Below, one piece after another: positions 39,885 through 49,028 of a stretch of 64,000 nt of DNA. The DNA lies in NCBI GenBank assembly GCA_036847185.1, contig DAIUAM010000017.1, positions 3,053-67,052 on the forward strand. Reading direction: 5' to 3'. Each line of letters begins with the position of its first letter. Position 1 is the stretch's first letter. Made by a program: the position numbers and the translations under genes. Origin of the DNA: UBA4738 sp002413305 (GTDB taxonomy: Bacteria > Actinomycetota > UBA4738). The notes below the pieces were generated by a model. The model searched no databases. It was not told where the DNA came from and saw only the letters and a list, made by a program, of their open reading frames with translations.

Positions 39885-40841
39885 ATGGCGGAGTTCGACG
39901 TCACCCAGGGGATGGCGATCGACGGCCCGAGGGATCTCGGGTACACGAAGAACCTCTACATCCTCGCGTTCGACCATCGGGGGTCGTTCCAGAAGAAGAT
40001 GCTCGGCATCCCGGGGGCGCCGAACGAGGAGGAGGCGGCCCGGATCTCGGACGCGAAGAGGGTCATCTTCGAAGGGTTCCAGCAGGCGATCGCGGACGGC
40101 GCGGCCCGGGAGGAGGCCGGCCTGCTGGTGGACGAACAGTTCGGCGCTGAGATCGCCCGGGCGGCCAAGCACGAGGGGCTCACGTTCGCCATGCCCGTGG
40201 AGAAGAGCGGGCAGGACGAGTTCGACTTCGACTACGGCGAGGATGGGTTTGCGGAGCACATCCTGGCGTTCGACCCCTCGTTCACGAAGGTGCTGGTCCG
40301 GTACAACCCCGACGGCGACCCGGAGCTGAACTCCCGGCAGCTCGGACGGCTGAAGATGCTCTCCGACTGGCTGCATGCGAACGGGCGGAGATTCCTGTTC
40401 GAGCTACTAGTGCCCGCCGAACCCTCGCAGCTGGAGGCCGTCGGCGGGGTCGCCGGCCGCTACGACCGCGAGGTCCGCCCCGGCCTGATGGTTCGCACCA
40501 TCGAGGAGGTCCAGGCCGGCGGCGTCGAACCGGACATATGGAAGATCGAAGGGATCGACGCCCGTGAGGACTGCGAGCGGATCGCCGCGATGGCCCGGCG
40601 CGACGGCCGCGATCGCGTGGCCTGCGTGGTGCTGGGGCGCGGGGCGAACGAGGAAGCCGTGATCCACTGGCTCCAGCAGGGCGCCGGGGTGCCGGGCTAC
40701 ATCGGGTTCGCCATCGGGCGGACGATCTGGTGGGACGCGCTGAAGGCGTATCTCGACGGCGAGACCTCTCGCGAGGCCGCCGCGAAGACGATCGGCGAGA
40801 ACTACCGGCGGATGATCGAGGTCTACTCGGCGGGTGCGTGA
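39885..40841 (+). CDS. DUF2090/IolC-type class I aldolase-like protein
   Basis: A 318-residue TIM-barrel protein: LYILAFDHRGSFQKKMLGI near the start, then LVDEQFGAEIARAA, FAMPVEKSGQDEFDFDYGED (Lys in MPVEKSG), VLVRYNPDGDPELN and PDIWKIEGID. This matches the DUF2090 domain, the C-terminal half of some IolC proteins, linked to 2-deoxy-5-keto-gluconate 6-phosphate cleavage in inositol breakdown. No other inositol gene is present here, so the substrate is open. GAAGGGAG precedes the ATG. It lies 12 nt before dodecin. Confidence 0.78.
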   Translation: MAEFDVTQGMAIDGPRDLGYTKNLYILAFDHRGSFQKKMLGIPGAPNEEEAARISDAKRVIFEGFQQAIADGAAREEAGLLVDEQFGAEIARAAKHEGLTFAMPVEKSGQDEFDFDYGEDGFAEHILAFDPSFTKVLVRYNPDGDPELNSRQLGRLKMLSDWLHANGRRFLFELLVPAEPSQLEAVGGVAGRYDREVRPGLMVRTIEEVQAGGVEPDIWKIEGIDAREDCERIAAMARRDGRDRVACVVLGRGANEEAVIHWLQQGAGVPGYIGFAIGRTIWWDALKAYLDGETSREAAAKTIGENYRRMIEVYSAGA

Positions 40842-40853
40842 GGGGGTTTCGGG

Positions 40854-41057
40854 ATGTCGGTGATCAAGACGATCGACCTGGTCGGCGTGTCCACCGAGTC
40901 GTGGCGTGACGCCGCGGCCCAGGCGCTGGCCGAGGCCGCCAAGACCCTTCGAGGCGTGGAGGGCATGGAGGTGCTCGAGACCTCCGCCACCGTCGAGGGC
41001 GACCGGATCAAGGAATACCACACGCACGTCCGGATCCGGTTCCGCATCGAGCGGTAG
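40854..41057 (+). CDS. Dodecin
   Basis: A 67-residue dodecin. MSVIKTIDLVGVSTESWRDA, then ALAEAAKTLRGVEGMEVLE and HTHVRIRFRIE are all typical. Dodecins form hollow dodecamers that store riboflavin or FMN (or CoA in some actinobacteria) and buffer free flavin. It probably shares a transcript with the aldolase-like gene upstream. Start is ATG after GGGGG. Confidence 0.92.
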   Translation: MSVIKTIDLVGVSTESWRDAAAQALAEAAKTLRGVEGMEVLETSATVEGDRIKEYHTHVRIRFRIER

Positions 41058-41108
41058 CCGGCCGACCCGAGCGGGCAGCCGCCGGACTCGCCAGATCCGG
41101 GAAGAGGC

Positions 41109-41143
41109 GATACCGTATCGCGTCCGACGGCGCCCGCCGTCGG
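41109..41143 (+). terminator. Hairpin pair downstream of dodecin
   Basis: A perfect 8-bp stem CCGACGGC/GCCGTCGG (41124-41131 and 41136-41143) with loop GCCC follows the dodecin gene and is succeeded by a T/G-rich stretch, so it may end transcription. Just before it a short palindrome GATAC-C-GTATC (41109-41119) could be a protein-binding site. There is no strict U-tract. Confidence 0.45.
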
Positions 41144-41174
41144 GTGGTTCGTGTGTCTTGTAGAGGGGGGAACC

Positions 41175-42604
41175 GTGAAGGGACGTTTCGTATCCGTCTT
41201 CGGCGGTCTGTTCGTGGCGGTGGGCCTGCTGACCGCGGCGGCCGGGCCCGCGTCGGCCTCGGCGCTGGCGCCGACCATCGGCGCCTCCTGGCAGGGCGTG
41301 GCTCAGTCGGGGATCACCCCGCCCGACGCGAACGGCGCGGTCGGGCCGAACAGCTACATCGAGGTGGTCAACCTCCAGATCGGCATCTACCAGCGAAGCG
41401 GGACGCTCATCACGTCGGCCGCGCTCTCCACCCTGACCGGCCATTCGTCGCTGTCGGACCCGACGGTCCTGTGGGACCCGGACACGCAACGCTTCTACTA
41501 CAACGTATGGGACACGTTGAACGCCCGGATGGATCTGGGATTCAGCAAGGATGCCAATCCCACCGCGGTGCCGGGCAGCTTCTGCAATTACGAGTTCAAC
41601 TTCGGCTATGCGTCCGCCAATGCCCCGGACTACCCCAAGCTCGGCCAGACGAAGGGCTTCCTGCTGATCGGGGTCAACTTCTACAAGTCCTTCTCGAGCG
41701 CGTCTGCCATGTCCGGCGACCTGTTGTGGACGTCGAAGCCGCAGGGGAGCGGGGCGATCACGACGTGTCCCGCCCAGAGCACGCTGAAGTCCGGCAAGTT
41801 CGCCGGGCTGAAGAACTCGGACGGGACCCAGGCCTTCACGCCGGTCCCCTCCATCCAGACCGACGCATCGACGACGGGCTTCATCGTCGCGTCGTCGGAC
41901 ATCGAGTGCCCGCCAACGTGCGGGACCGGGACGCTATCACCGTATTCACCCTGAAACCGAGCTCGACGGACCCGACCGTGCCCAGGATGGCGAGGAAGGG
42001 CAAGTCCGTGACGGTCGCCGGGTTCTCGCCACCCCCGAAGGCGCCGCAGAAGGGCAACACGAAGACGCTCGACACGCTCGACGGGCGATTGACCCATGCC
42101 ATCTCCGCGGTGGACCCGACGATCAACAAGTTGGTCGTGTGGACGTCCCATACCGTTGCGGGGGGCGCCGGAAGCGAACTGCGCTGGTACGAGCTGGTGC
42201 CGGGCACCACGGTGTCGGTGCACCAATCGGGCTCGGTCACCGACGCCTCGCTCTTCGTCTACAACGGTGGGGTCTCGCCCGACCGCACCTGCGACGGGAC
42301 CCAGTGCGCGCACGGTGACTCGATCGTGATCGGCGTCACGACGTCCTCCTCGACGGCCCTCACCACGGTCCAGATGGTGTCGAAGATCGGCGCCGGCGCG
42401 CAATCGGCGCTGGTCTCGGTCAAGGCGGCGACCGTCGCCGAGAACGACTTCTCCTGCGCGCCGACCTGCCGGTGGGGCGACTACTCGGGGGCGACGCCGG
42501 ACCCGGCCGCCAGCATCTCCGGTGCGCATGGCGAGGTGTGGCTGACGAACGAGTTCGCCGGCGGATCGAAGATCAACACCTGGAACTGGGAGGCGCTGCC
42601 GTAG
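41175..42604 (+). pseudogene. Secreted beta-rich protein interrupted by one frameshift
   Basis: The first frame starts at GTG 41175 (ribosome site GAGGGGGG) with a signal peptide of about 30 residues ending ASASA. It runs through SGITPPDANGAVGPNSYIEV and DPTVLWDPDTQRFYYNVWD and stops at 41954. Between about 41915 and 41940 the coding sense passes into the next frame (AITVFTLKPSSTDP onward) and continues to 42604, with GDYSGATPDPAASISGAHGE near the end. One missing base in the GGGACCGGGACG area explains it. The repeated-strand look suggests a beta-propeller-like surface protein. It may be a true pseudogene, a sequencing error or, less likely, a programmed shift. Confidence 0.72.
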
Positions 42605-42642
42605 CGGCAAGCGCCTTCGGTGCCTCCGAGACCCGGGCTCAA

Positions 42643-42676
42643 CGTAGGGTGCCTATGCGCCGTAGGGCACCCTACG
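42643..42676 (+). terminator. Strong hairpin between the secreted protein gene and purA
   Basis: A perfect 11-bp inverted repeat, CGTAGGGTGCC and GGCACCCTACG, with a 12-nt loop, then a mildly T-rich stretch. It is well placed to end the upstream gene and insulate the purine cluster. The lack of a clean U-tract leaves open a different role. Confidence 0.55.
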
Positions 42677-42750
42677 CCGTTCCGTTCGTTCTCGGCGCGA
42701 TCGGATCCGACGGGCCGCCACCACCACCCCTTCGCCGGCGCCCGTCTCGG

Positions 42751-42756
42751 TAGAAT
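42751..42756 (+). promoter_or_regulatory. -10 box of a leaderless purA mRNA
   Basis: TAGAAT, then exactly 6 nt, then the GTG start of purA. No ribosome site fits in that space, so the transcript should start at the start codon. The same geometry occurs at 59996-60008. Confidence 0.6.
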
Positions 42757-42762
42757 CCCTCC

Positions 42763-44043
42763 GTGCCGGCGACCATCCTGGTGGGAACCCAGTGGGGCGA
42801 CGAGGGCAAGGGGAAGGCCACCGATCTCCTGGCCGGCCAGACCGACTTCGTCGTCCGCTACCAGGGCGGGAACAACGCGGGCCACACCGTCATCGCCGGC
42901 GGCCGGACGCTCAAGCTGCACCTCGTCCCGAGCGGCATCCTCTATCCGCACGTCACGACCGTCATCGCCGACGGAGTGGTGATCGACCCGGGGATCTTGA
43001 TCGAGGAGCTGGACACCCTGCACGGCCTGGGTATCGACACGTCCCGGCTGGTCATCTCGGGCAACGCGCACCTGATCATGCCCTACCACCTGGAGATGGA
43101 CAAGGTCACCGAGCGCTACCTCGGCAAGCATTCGCTGGGGACGACGAAGCGCGGTATCGGGCCGGCTTACGCGGACAAGGCGACCCGGATTGGATTGCGG
43201 GTCCAGGACCTCACCGACCCGAAGATCTTCCGGGAGAAGCTCGACGTGGTCCTGAAGGAGAAGAACCTCATCCTCACCAGGATCTACAACCGGCTCCCGC
43301 TCGACGGAGAGAAGATCGCCACCGACTACCTCTCCAAGGGCGAACGCCTCGCCCCGCACATCGCCGATACCAGCGCACTGCTGTACCGTGCGTTGCGGGA
43401 CGGCAAGCGGGTGATGCTGGAGGGGGCGCAGGGCACGCTGCTCGATCTGGACCACGGGACCTATCCGTTCGTCACCTCCTCGAACCCGGTGGCCGGCGGA
43501 GCGCTCACCGGGAGTGGCCTCGGTCCCAAGGAGGTCGACCGGGTGATCGGCGTGGCAAAGGCCTACGTCACGCGCGTGGGGGGCGGGCCGTTCCCCTCTG
43601 AGGACACCGGGCCCGCCGGCGAGCAGATGTCGGCAAAGGGGCACGAGTTCGGCACGACCACCGGCCGGCCGCGCCGGTGCGGGTGGTTCGACGCGGTGCT
43701 CCTCCGATACGCGGCCCGGATCAACGGCCTGACCGAGCTGTTCGTCACCAAGCTCGATGTGCTCTCCGGGCTGCCCGAGCTGCGGATCTGCGTGGCGTAC
43801 GAGTTCGAGGGCCGGCGGTTCGAAGACTTCCCGCCCCACCAGACGATCTTCCACAAGGCCCGGCCGGTGTACGAGGAGGCCGAAGGCTGGCCCGAGGAGA
43901 TCACCGAGGTCGAACGCTTCGAACAGCTGCCGGCCGCGGCACGGAAGTATCTGGGGCGGATGGCCGAGCTCTCCGGCGTCCCGATCCGCAACGTGTCCGT
44001 GGGGCCGGACCGGAAGCAGACGCTGGCGGTGGACCCGGCGTGA
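42763..44043 (+). CDS. purA: Adenylosuccinate synthetase
   Basis: Joins IMP and aspartate with GTP to give adenylosuccinate, the first AMP-specific step. The 426-residue enzyme has VGTQWGDEGKGK (P-loop with the catalytic Asp), GNNAGHTV, HLIMPYHLEMD, TTKRGIGPAYADK and GTTTGRPRRCGWFD. GTG start on a leaderless message. It heads the ten-gene purine cluster and its TGA overlaps the purD GTG by 4 nt. Having purA first in the IMP-synthesis operon couples the AMP branch to the main pathway. Confidence 0.96.
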   Translation: MPATILVGTQWGDEGKGKATDLLAGQTDFVVRYQGGNNAGHTVIAGGRTLKLHLVPSGILYPHVTTVIADGVVIDPGILIEELDTLHGLGIDTSRLVISGNAHLIMPYHLEMDKVTERYLGKHSLGTTKRGIGPAYADKATRIGLRVQDLTDPKIFREKLDVVLKEKNLILTRIYNRLPLDGEKIATDYLSKGERLAPHIADTSALLYRALRDGKRVMLEGAQGTLLDLDHGTYPFVTSSNPVAGGALTGSGLGPKEVDRVIGVAKAYVTRVGGGPFPSEDTGPAGEQMSAKGHEFGTTTGRPRRCGWFDAVLLRYAARINGLTELFVTKLDVLSGLPELRICVAYEFEGRRFEDFPPHQTIFHKARPVYEEAEGWPEEITEVERFEQLPAAARKYLGRMAELSGVPIRNVSVGPDRKQTLAVDPA

Positions 44044-45308
44044 GGGTGCTGGTCGTCGGCGGGGGCGGCCGCGAGCACGCCTTGTGCTGGGCGCTGGCCC
44101 GAAGCTCGCGAGTCGACCGCCTGTTCGCGGCACCGGGGAACGCCGGGACCGCGGACCTGGCCGAACCGGTGCCGACGCCGGCGACGGAGGTCGACGCGCT
44201 GGCCGGATTCGCGCACGAGCGGGCGATCGACCTGACCGTGGTCGGGCCGGAGGCGCCGTTGGTGGATGGGCTGGCGGACGCGTTCGACGCGCGGGGGCTG
44301 GCAGTGTTCGGGCCCGACCGGGCGGCGGCGCGGCTGGAAGGCTCGAAGGCGTGGGCCCGGAAGCTGTGCGACGACCACGGCATCCCGGCCCCACGGTCCC
44401 GGGAGTTCACGGACCTCGCGCCCGCCCTGGCCTTCCTGGACGAGGTCGGCGGGCCTCCGTTCGTGGTGAAGGCGGACGGGCTCGCCGCCGGGAAGGGCGT
44501 GACGGTGGCCGAGGACCGGACTGCCGCCGAGGCGGCCCTCCGGGCGTGCCTGGTGGACCGGCAATTCGGCGACGCCGGCGACACCGTCCTGGTGGAGGAG
44601 TACCTCGAGGGCCGGGAGGTCTCGGCGGTGGCCCTGTGCGACGGGGAGACGGTCGTGCCGCTCGCGCTGGCCCAGGACCACAAGCGGGTCTGGGACGCTG
44701 ACCGCGGGCCGAACACCGGCGGGATGGGCGCGTACAGCCCGCTCGCCTGGGTCGGGGATGCCAAGGAGTCGCAGATCGTCGACGGCATCCTCCAGCGGAC
44801 GGCACGGGCCCTGGCCGCCGAAGGCGTTCGGTACCGGGGGGTCATCTATGCGGGGTTGATGCTCACGGCCGAGGGTCCGAAGGTGCTCGAGTACAACTGC
44901 CGGTTCGGCGACCCGGAGACCCAGGTCGTCCTGCCGCGCCTGCGGAGCGACCTGGCCGAAGCGCTCCTGGCGTGCGTGGAGGGCGATCTCGGGCAGCACC
45001 CCGTCGAGTGGTCGCCGGACGCCTGCGTGGGGGTGGTGCTGGCGTCCAGGGGCTATCCGGGGCCGTACCCGACCGGCATGCCGATCGAAGGGCTGGACAA
45101 GGCGGCAGCGACGGCCGGCCTGCCCGTGTTCCATTCCGGGACCGCCGTCCGTGACGGTAGAGTGGTCACCGCAGGGGGAAGGGTGCTCACGGTTTCCGCG
45201 CTCGGGCCGACGGTACAGGATGCCCGCGACCGCGCGTACGAGGCCTGCTCCCTGATCGAGTTCGACGGGCTGCACTTCCGGCGCGACATCGCGGAGAGGA
45301 CGCCATGA
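44040..45308 (+). CDS. purD: Phosphoribosylamine-glycine ligase (GAR synthetase)
   Basis: The second step of IMP synthesis. A 422-residue ATP-grasp enzyme: [19 protein letters not shown] at the start, [26 protein letters not shown], and the family signature [13 protein letters not shown] start inside the purA stop. A 4-nt ATGA overlap links it to purE. Length and domains are standard. Confidence 0.96.
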   Translation: MRVLVVGGGGREHALCWALARSSRVDRLFAAPGNAGTADLAEPVPTPATEVDALAGFAHERAIDLTVVGPEAPLVDGLADAFDARGLAVFGPDRAAARLEGSKAWARKLCDDHGIPAPRSREFTDLAPALAFLDEVGGPPFVVKADGLAAGKGVTVAEDRTAAEAALRACLVDRQFGDAGDTVLVEEYLEGREVSAVALCDGETVVPLALAQDHKRVWDADRGPNTGGMGAYSPLAWVGDAKESQIVDGILQRTARALAAEGVRYRGVIYAGLMLTAEGPKVLEYNCRFGDPETQVVLPRLRSDLAEALLACVEGDLGQHPVEWSPDACVGVVLASRGYPGPYPTGMPIEGLDKAAATAGLPVFHSGTAVRDGRVVTAGGRVLTVSALGPTVQDARDRAYEACSLIEFDGLHFRRDIAERTP

Positions 45309-45817
45309 GCGGAGAGCTGGAGACCGAACAGACCTGGCCGCCCGAGGAGGCCGCAGCCCCGAAGGTCGGCATCCTGTGCGGATCGGCGTCCGACCTGCCG
45401 GTGATGCAGCAGGGGACGGCGATCCTCGAGCGGTTCGGCATCCCGCACGAGCTGCGGGTGATCTCGGCGCACCGCAACCCCGACCTGGTCGACGAGTACG
45501 CGCGCACGGCGGACGAGCGAGGCCTGGTCGTCATCATCTGCGGGGCCGGGATGGCGAACCACCTGGCCGGTGCGGTGGCGGCCCGGACGGCGCTGCCGGT
45601 GATCGGGGTGCCGCTCTCCGGTTCGAAGCTGGGCGGCATGGACGCGCTGTACTCGACGGTACAGATGCCTCGCGGCGTCCCCGTGGCCACGGTGGCCATC
45701 GACGGCGCCACGAACGCGGCGATCCTCGCCGCGCAGATCCTGGCCGTCCGCGACGAGGCCGTTCGAGTGAAGCTCTACGAGTTCAAGGACCAGCTTGCGG
45801 AGGGCTTCCGGCCATGA
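45305..45817 (+). CDS. purE: N5-carboxyaminoimidazole ribonucleotide mutase
   Basis: A 170-residue class I PurE with [38 protein letters not shown] and [18 protein letters not shown]. It converts N5-CAIR to CAIR. Bacterial class I PurE normally works with PurK, which makes N5-CAIR, but no purK lies in this cluster. Its N-terminal 15 residues are an acidic extension. Confidence 0.95.
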   Translation: MSGELETEQTWPPEEAAAPKVGILCGSASDLPVMQQGTAILERFGIPHELRVISAHRNPDLVDEYARTADERGLVVIICGAGMANHLAGAVAARTALPVIGVPLSGSKLGGMDALYSTVQMPRGVPVATVAIDGATNAAILAAQILAVRDEAVRVKLYEFKDQLAEGFRP

Positions 45818-45851
45818 GCATGCCCGGCCGGCGCGCCGGTGGGCCGAGCGC

Positions 45852-47168
45852 GTGATCCCTCGCTACACCCTCCCCGAGATGGCCGCGGTCTGGTCCGAGG
45901 AGACCAAGCTGGCCAACTGGCTTCGGATCGAGCTGTTGGCCTGCCGGGCGTGGGCCCGGCTGGGCGTCGTCCCGCCGGAAGACCTGGAGCAGATCGAGCG
46001 GCGGGCCATCGTTCCCACGCCCGAGCGCGTCGACGAGATCGAACGGGTCACGAACCACGACGTCGCCGCATTCGTCGACGCGGTCGCCGAACCGATCGGC
46101 GAGGCCGGCCGGTGGATCCACTTCGGGCTCACGTCCTCCGACGTCCTGGACACCGGGCTGGCGCTCCAGATGCGGGACGCCTGCGACCTGGTCCTGGCCA
46201 AGCTGGAGACCCTGCTGGCGGTGGTGAAGCGGCGGGCGCTGGAGCACCGCGACACGATCTGCATCGGCCGCACCCACGGCGTCCACGCCGAACCCACCAC
46301 CTTCGGGCACAAGCTCGCCGTGTGGGCCTTCGAGCTGGACCGGGACCGGTCCCGGCTGCGGGCGGCCCGCCAGGCGGTGAGCGTCGGCAAGCTCTCCGGT
46401 GTGGTCGGGACCTATTCGCAGGTCGAACCCGCGGTGGAGGAGTTCGTGTGCGCGGAGCTCGGCCTGAAGGCCGCCGAAGCCGCCACGCAGGTCGTCCAGC
46501 GCGATGTCCACGCCGAGTTCCTCTGGGCACTGGCCGCCACCGCCGCCACGCTCGAGAAGATCGCTCTGGAGATCCGCCACCTGGCGCGCACGGAGGTCCG
46601 GGAGGTCCAGGAGCCGTTCGGCCGCGGCCAGAAGGGCAGCTCCGCCATGCCGCACAAGCGCAATCCCGTCCTGTGCGAGCGGATCTGCGGACTGGCCCGG
46701 CTGGTCCGGTCGAACCTCCAGGCCGCGCTGGAGGACGTGGCCCTGTGGCACGAGCGGGACATCTCTCACTCCAGCGTCGAACGCGTGATCCTGCCCGACT
46801 CGAGCATCACCGTCGACTACCTGCTGCATCTCGCCATACGCGTGGTGGACGGCCTGGTCGTCGACCCCGACCGGATGCGGACGAACCTCGATTCGACCGG
46901 CGGGCTCTTCTTCTCGCAGCGGATCCTGTCCGCCCTGGTCGCGGCCGGCGTGCCCCGGGAGGAGGCCTATCGCGCCGTCCAGCGAGCGGCCGCGCGCACG
47001 TGGGAACAGGGCCTGCACTTCCGGGAGGAGGCCTGGGCCGAGATCGAACCGCTCGGCGTGATCGGCCGCGAGGAGTTCTGGGCGCTGTTCGTCCTCGATC
47101 CCTTCGTCCGCAACCTCGACGGGATGTTCGCCCGGCTGGAGAAGCTCGATGCCTCGGAGGGCTCATGA
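45852..47168 (+). CDS. purB: Adenylosuccinate lyase
   Basis: Cleaves both SAICAR and adenylosuccinate, releasing fumarate. The 438-residue fumarase/aspartase-superfamily protein has HFGLTSSDVLDTGLALQM, GRTHGVHAEPTTFG and the signature GSSAMPHKRNPV. Start at GTG 45852 (IPRYTLPEMAAVWSEE), 34 nt after purE, the only real gap in the cluster; GGTGGG serves as ribosome site. Its end overlaps purC by 4 nt. Confidence 0.95.
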   Translation: MIPRYTLPEMAAVWSEETKLANWLRIELLACRAWARLGVVPPEDLEQIERRAIVPTPERVDEIERVTNHDVAAFVDAVAEPIGEAGRWIHFGLTSSDVLDTGLALQMRDACDLVLAKLETLLAVVKRRALEHRDTICIGRTHGVHAEPTTFGHKLAVWAFELDRDRSRLRAARQAVSVGKLSGVVGTYSQVEPAVEEFVCAELGLKAAEAATQVVQRDVHAEFLWALAATAATLEKIALEIRHLARTEVREVQEPFGRGQKGSSAMPHKRNPVLCERICGLARLVRSNLQAALEDVALWHERDISHSSVERVILPDSSITVDYLLHLAIRVVDGLVVDPDRMRTNLDSTGGLFFSQRILSALVAAGVPREEAYRAVQRAAARTWEQGLHFREEAWAEIEPLGVIGREEFWALFVLDPFVRNLDGMFARLEKLDASEGS

Positions 47169-48067
47169 CCGCCCTCTCGGAGCACCTGCACGGACGAGGC
47201 AAGGTCCGTGACCTGTTCGATGCGGGCGATGACCTGCTGATGGTGGCCACGGACCGGATCTCGGCGTTCGATGTGGTATTGCCCGATCCGATCCCGGACA
47301 AGGGGAGGGTGCTGACCGGGCTCTCGCTCTACTGGTTCGGCTTGACCCAGGGCATCATCGGGAATCACCTCTTGACGGCGGTCGCTTCCTCCTTCCCGCC
47401 ACCGTTCTCAGGGTCCTCGAGGGAGCTCGCAGCCCGGGCCATGCTGGTCAAGCGGGCCGAGATGGTCCCCATCGAATGCGTGGCCCGGGGCTACCTCGCC
47501 GGGAGCGGGTGGAAGGAGTACCGGTCGAACGGGAGCGTGTGCGGCATCCCGCTCCCGACCGGGCTGGTGGAAAGCGAGCAGCTCCCCGAGCCGATCTTCA
47601 CCCCGGCCACGAAGGAGGCCAACGGCCACGACCTCAACATCTCCCTGGAGGGGACCGCCGAGCGCGTGGGCCGGGGCCTGGCCGAGCGCCTGAAGGAGGC
47701 CACGCTCGCGCTCTACGAGTTCGCGGCGGCCCACGCGCTGGAGCGGGGGATCGTGCTAGCCGACACCAAGTTCGAGTTCGGCTTCGCCGGCGGGGAGCTG
47801 ATCCTGTGCGACGAGGTCCTGACCCCCGACTCCTCCCGGTTCTGGCCGGCCGACCGGTACGAACCGGGCCACGGCCAGCCCTCGTTCGACAAGCAGTACG
47901 TGCGGGACTGGCTCGACGCGAGCGGATGGGACCACGAGCCGCCACCCCCGAGGCTCCCCGGCGAGGTGGTCGAACAGACGGCTTCCCGGTACCGCGAGGC
48001 GTACGAACGGATCACCGGCGAGCCTTTCGCCGCGTACCTCGCCCGCATGGGGGTGCCGGCCGAGTGA
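47165..48067 (+). CDS. purC: SAICAR synthetase
   Basis: Joins CAIR and aspartate with ATP. A 300-residue enzyme of the longer (actinobacterial/fungal-like) type: HGRGKVRDLFDAGDDLLMVA, TDRISAFDVVLPDPIPDKG, PIECVARGYLAGSGWKEY and VLADTKFEFG. ATG overlapping the purB stop, GTGA overlap to purS. Confidence 0.95.
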   Translation: MTALSEHLHGRGKVRDLFDAGDDLLMVATDRISAFDVVLPDPIPDKGRVLTGLSLYWFGLTQGIIGNHLLTAVASSFPPPFSGSSRELAARAMLVKRAEMVPIECVARGYLAGSGWKEYRSNGSVCGIPLPTGLVESEQLPEPIFTPATKEANGHDLNISLEGTAERVGRGLAERLKEATLALYEFAAAHALERGIVLADTKFEFGFAGGELILCDEVLTPDSSRFWPADRYEPGHGQPSFDKQYVRDWLDASGWDHEPPPPRLPGEVVEQTASRYREAYERITGEPFAAYLARMGVPAE

Positions 48068-48318
48068 AGTTCCGGTTCGAGGTGCTGGTATCCCTGAAGG
48101 AGGGCCTCCTCGACCCACAGGGGAAGGCCGTCCAGAACGCGCTGCCCACCCTCGGCTGGTCGAACGTGTCCGACGTCCGCGTCGGCAAGCACATCGAGCT
48201 GGTGGTCGAAGCCGACGACGAAGCCGCTGCCCGATCCCAGGTCGAGGAGATGGCCCGGCGGTTCCTTTCGAACCCGGTGATCGAGGACTTCCGGGTGCTG
48301 GCGGCGGAGGAGGCTTGA
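48064..48318 (+). CDS. purS: FGAM synthase subunit PurS
   Basis: An 84-residue bridging subunit that docks PurQ to PurL in the three-part FGAM synthase. KFRFEVLVSLKEGLLDPQGK, then ALPTLGWSNVSDVRVGKHIE are typical. GTG start in the purC stop; its TGA shares one base with the purQ ATG. Confidence 0.93.
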   Translation: MKFRFEVLVSLKEGLLDPQGKAVQNALPTLGWSNVSDVRVGKHIELVVEADDEAAARSQVEEMARRFLSNPVIEDFRVLAAEEA

Positions 48319-49028
48319 TGGCAGAGGCCCGGGTCGGTGTGGTGACGTTCCCCGGCTCCTTGGACGACCGGGACGCGCTTCGGGCTGTGGCGTTCATGGG
48401 TGGCGAGCCGGTCGCCGTGTGGCACCAGGCGACGACCTTGGACGGGGTCGATGCGGTCATCCTGCCCGGCGGGTTCTCGTACGGGGATTACCTCCGGACG
48501 GGGGCGATCGCCCGGTTCGCGCCGGTCATGGCGGCGGTCCAGGAGTTCGCCTCCGGCGGCGGGCCGGTGCTGGGGATCTGCAACGGGTTCCAGATCCTCT
48601 GCGAGGCCGGACTCCTGCCGGGCGCGCTGATCCGGAACCGGGGCCTGGCCTTCGTGTGCCGGTGGATCCACATCCGTTCGGAAGGACTGCCCGGGTCGGC
48701 CGACGCGCCGCGCGGGGAGGTCCTCCACATCCCGGTCAAGCACGGCGAGGGCCAGTTCGTCGCCTCCGCGGAGGAGCTCGAACGCATCGAATCCGAAGGT
48801 CTGGTGGCGTTCCGGTACTGCTCGGCGGAGGGGATGGTCGACGAGCGGTTCAATCCCAACGGCGCCACCCACGGCATCGCTGGCGTGCGGAACGAGGCCG
48901 GCAACGTCCTCGGGATGATGCCGCATCCCGAACACGCCGTCGACCCGGACCTCGGTCCGACCGGCGGCCAGCACGTCCTGGAATGGCTGCTCGCTGCCGC
49001 CCGCGCTCGAGTCGGCGCCGTCACATGA
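48318..49028 (+). CDS. purQ: FGAM synthase glutaminase subunit PurQ
   Basis: A 236-residue class I glutamine amidotransferase that supplies ammonia to PurL. It has VVTFPGSLDDRDALRA, the nucleophile elbow GICNGFQILCEAGLLPGAL (catalytic Cys) and MMPHPEHAVDP (His and Glu of the triad). GGAGGAGG precedes the ATG at 48318; a TTG one codon earlier is possible. Confidence 0.95.
   Translation: MAEARVGVVTFPGSLDDRDALRAVAFMGGEPVAVWHQATTLDGVDAVILPGGFSYGDYLRTGAIARFAPVMAAVQEFASGGGPVLGICNGFQILCEAGLLPGALIRNRGLAFVCRWIHIRSEGLPGSADAPRGEVLHIPVKHGEGQFVASAEELERIESEGLVAFRYCSAEGMVDERFNPNGATHGIAGVRNEAGNVLGMMPHPEHAVDPDLGPTGGQHVLEWLLAAARARVGAVT

Noticed and set aside
42763..42768. A purine riboswitch in front of the purine cluster
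   Set aside because: No leader exists between the -10 box and the start codon, and the upstream hairpin does not resemble a purine aptamer.
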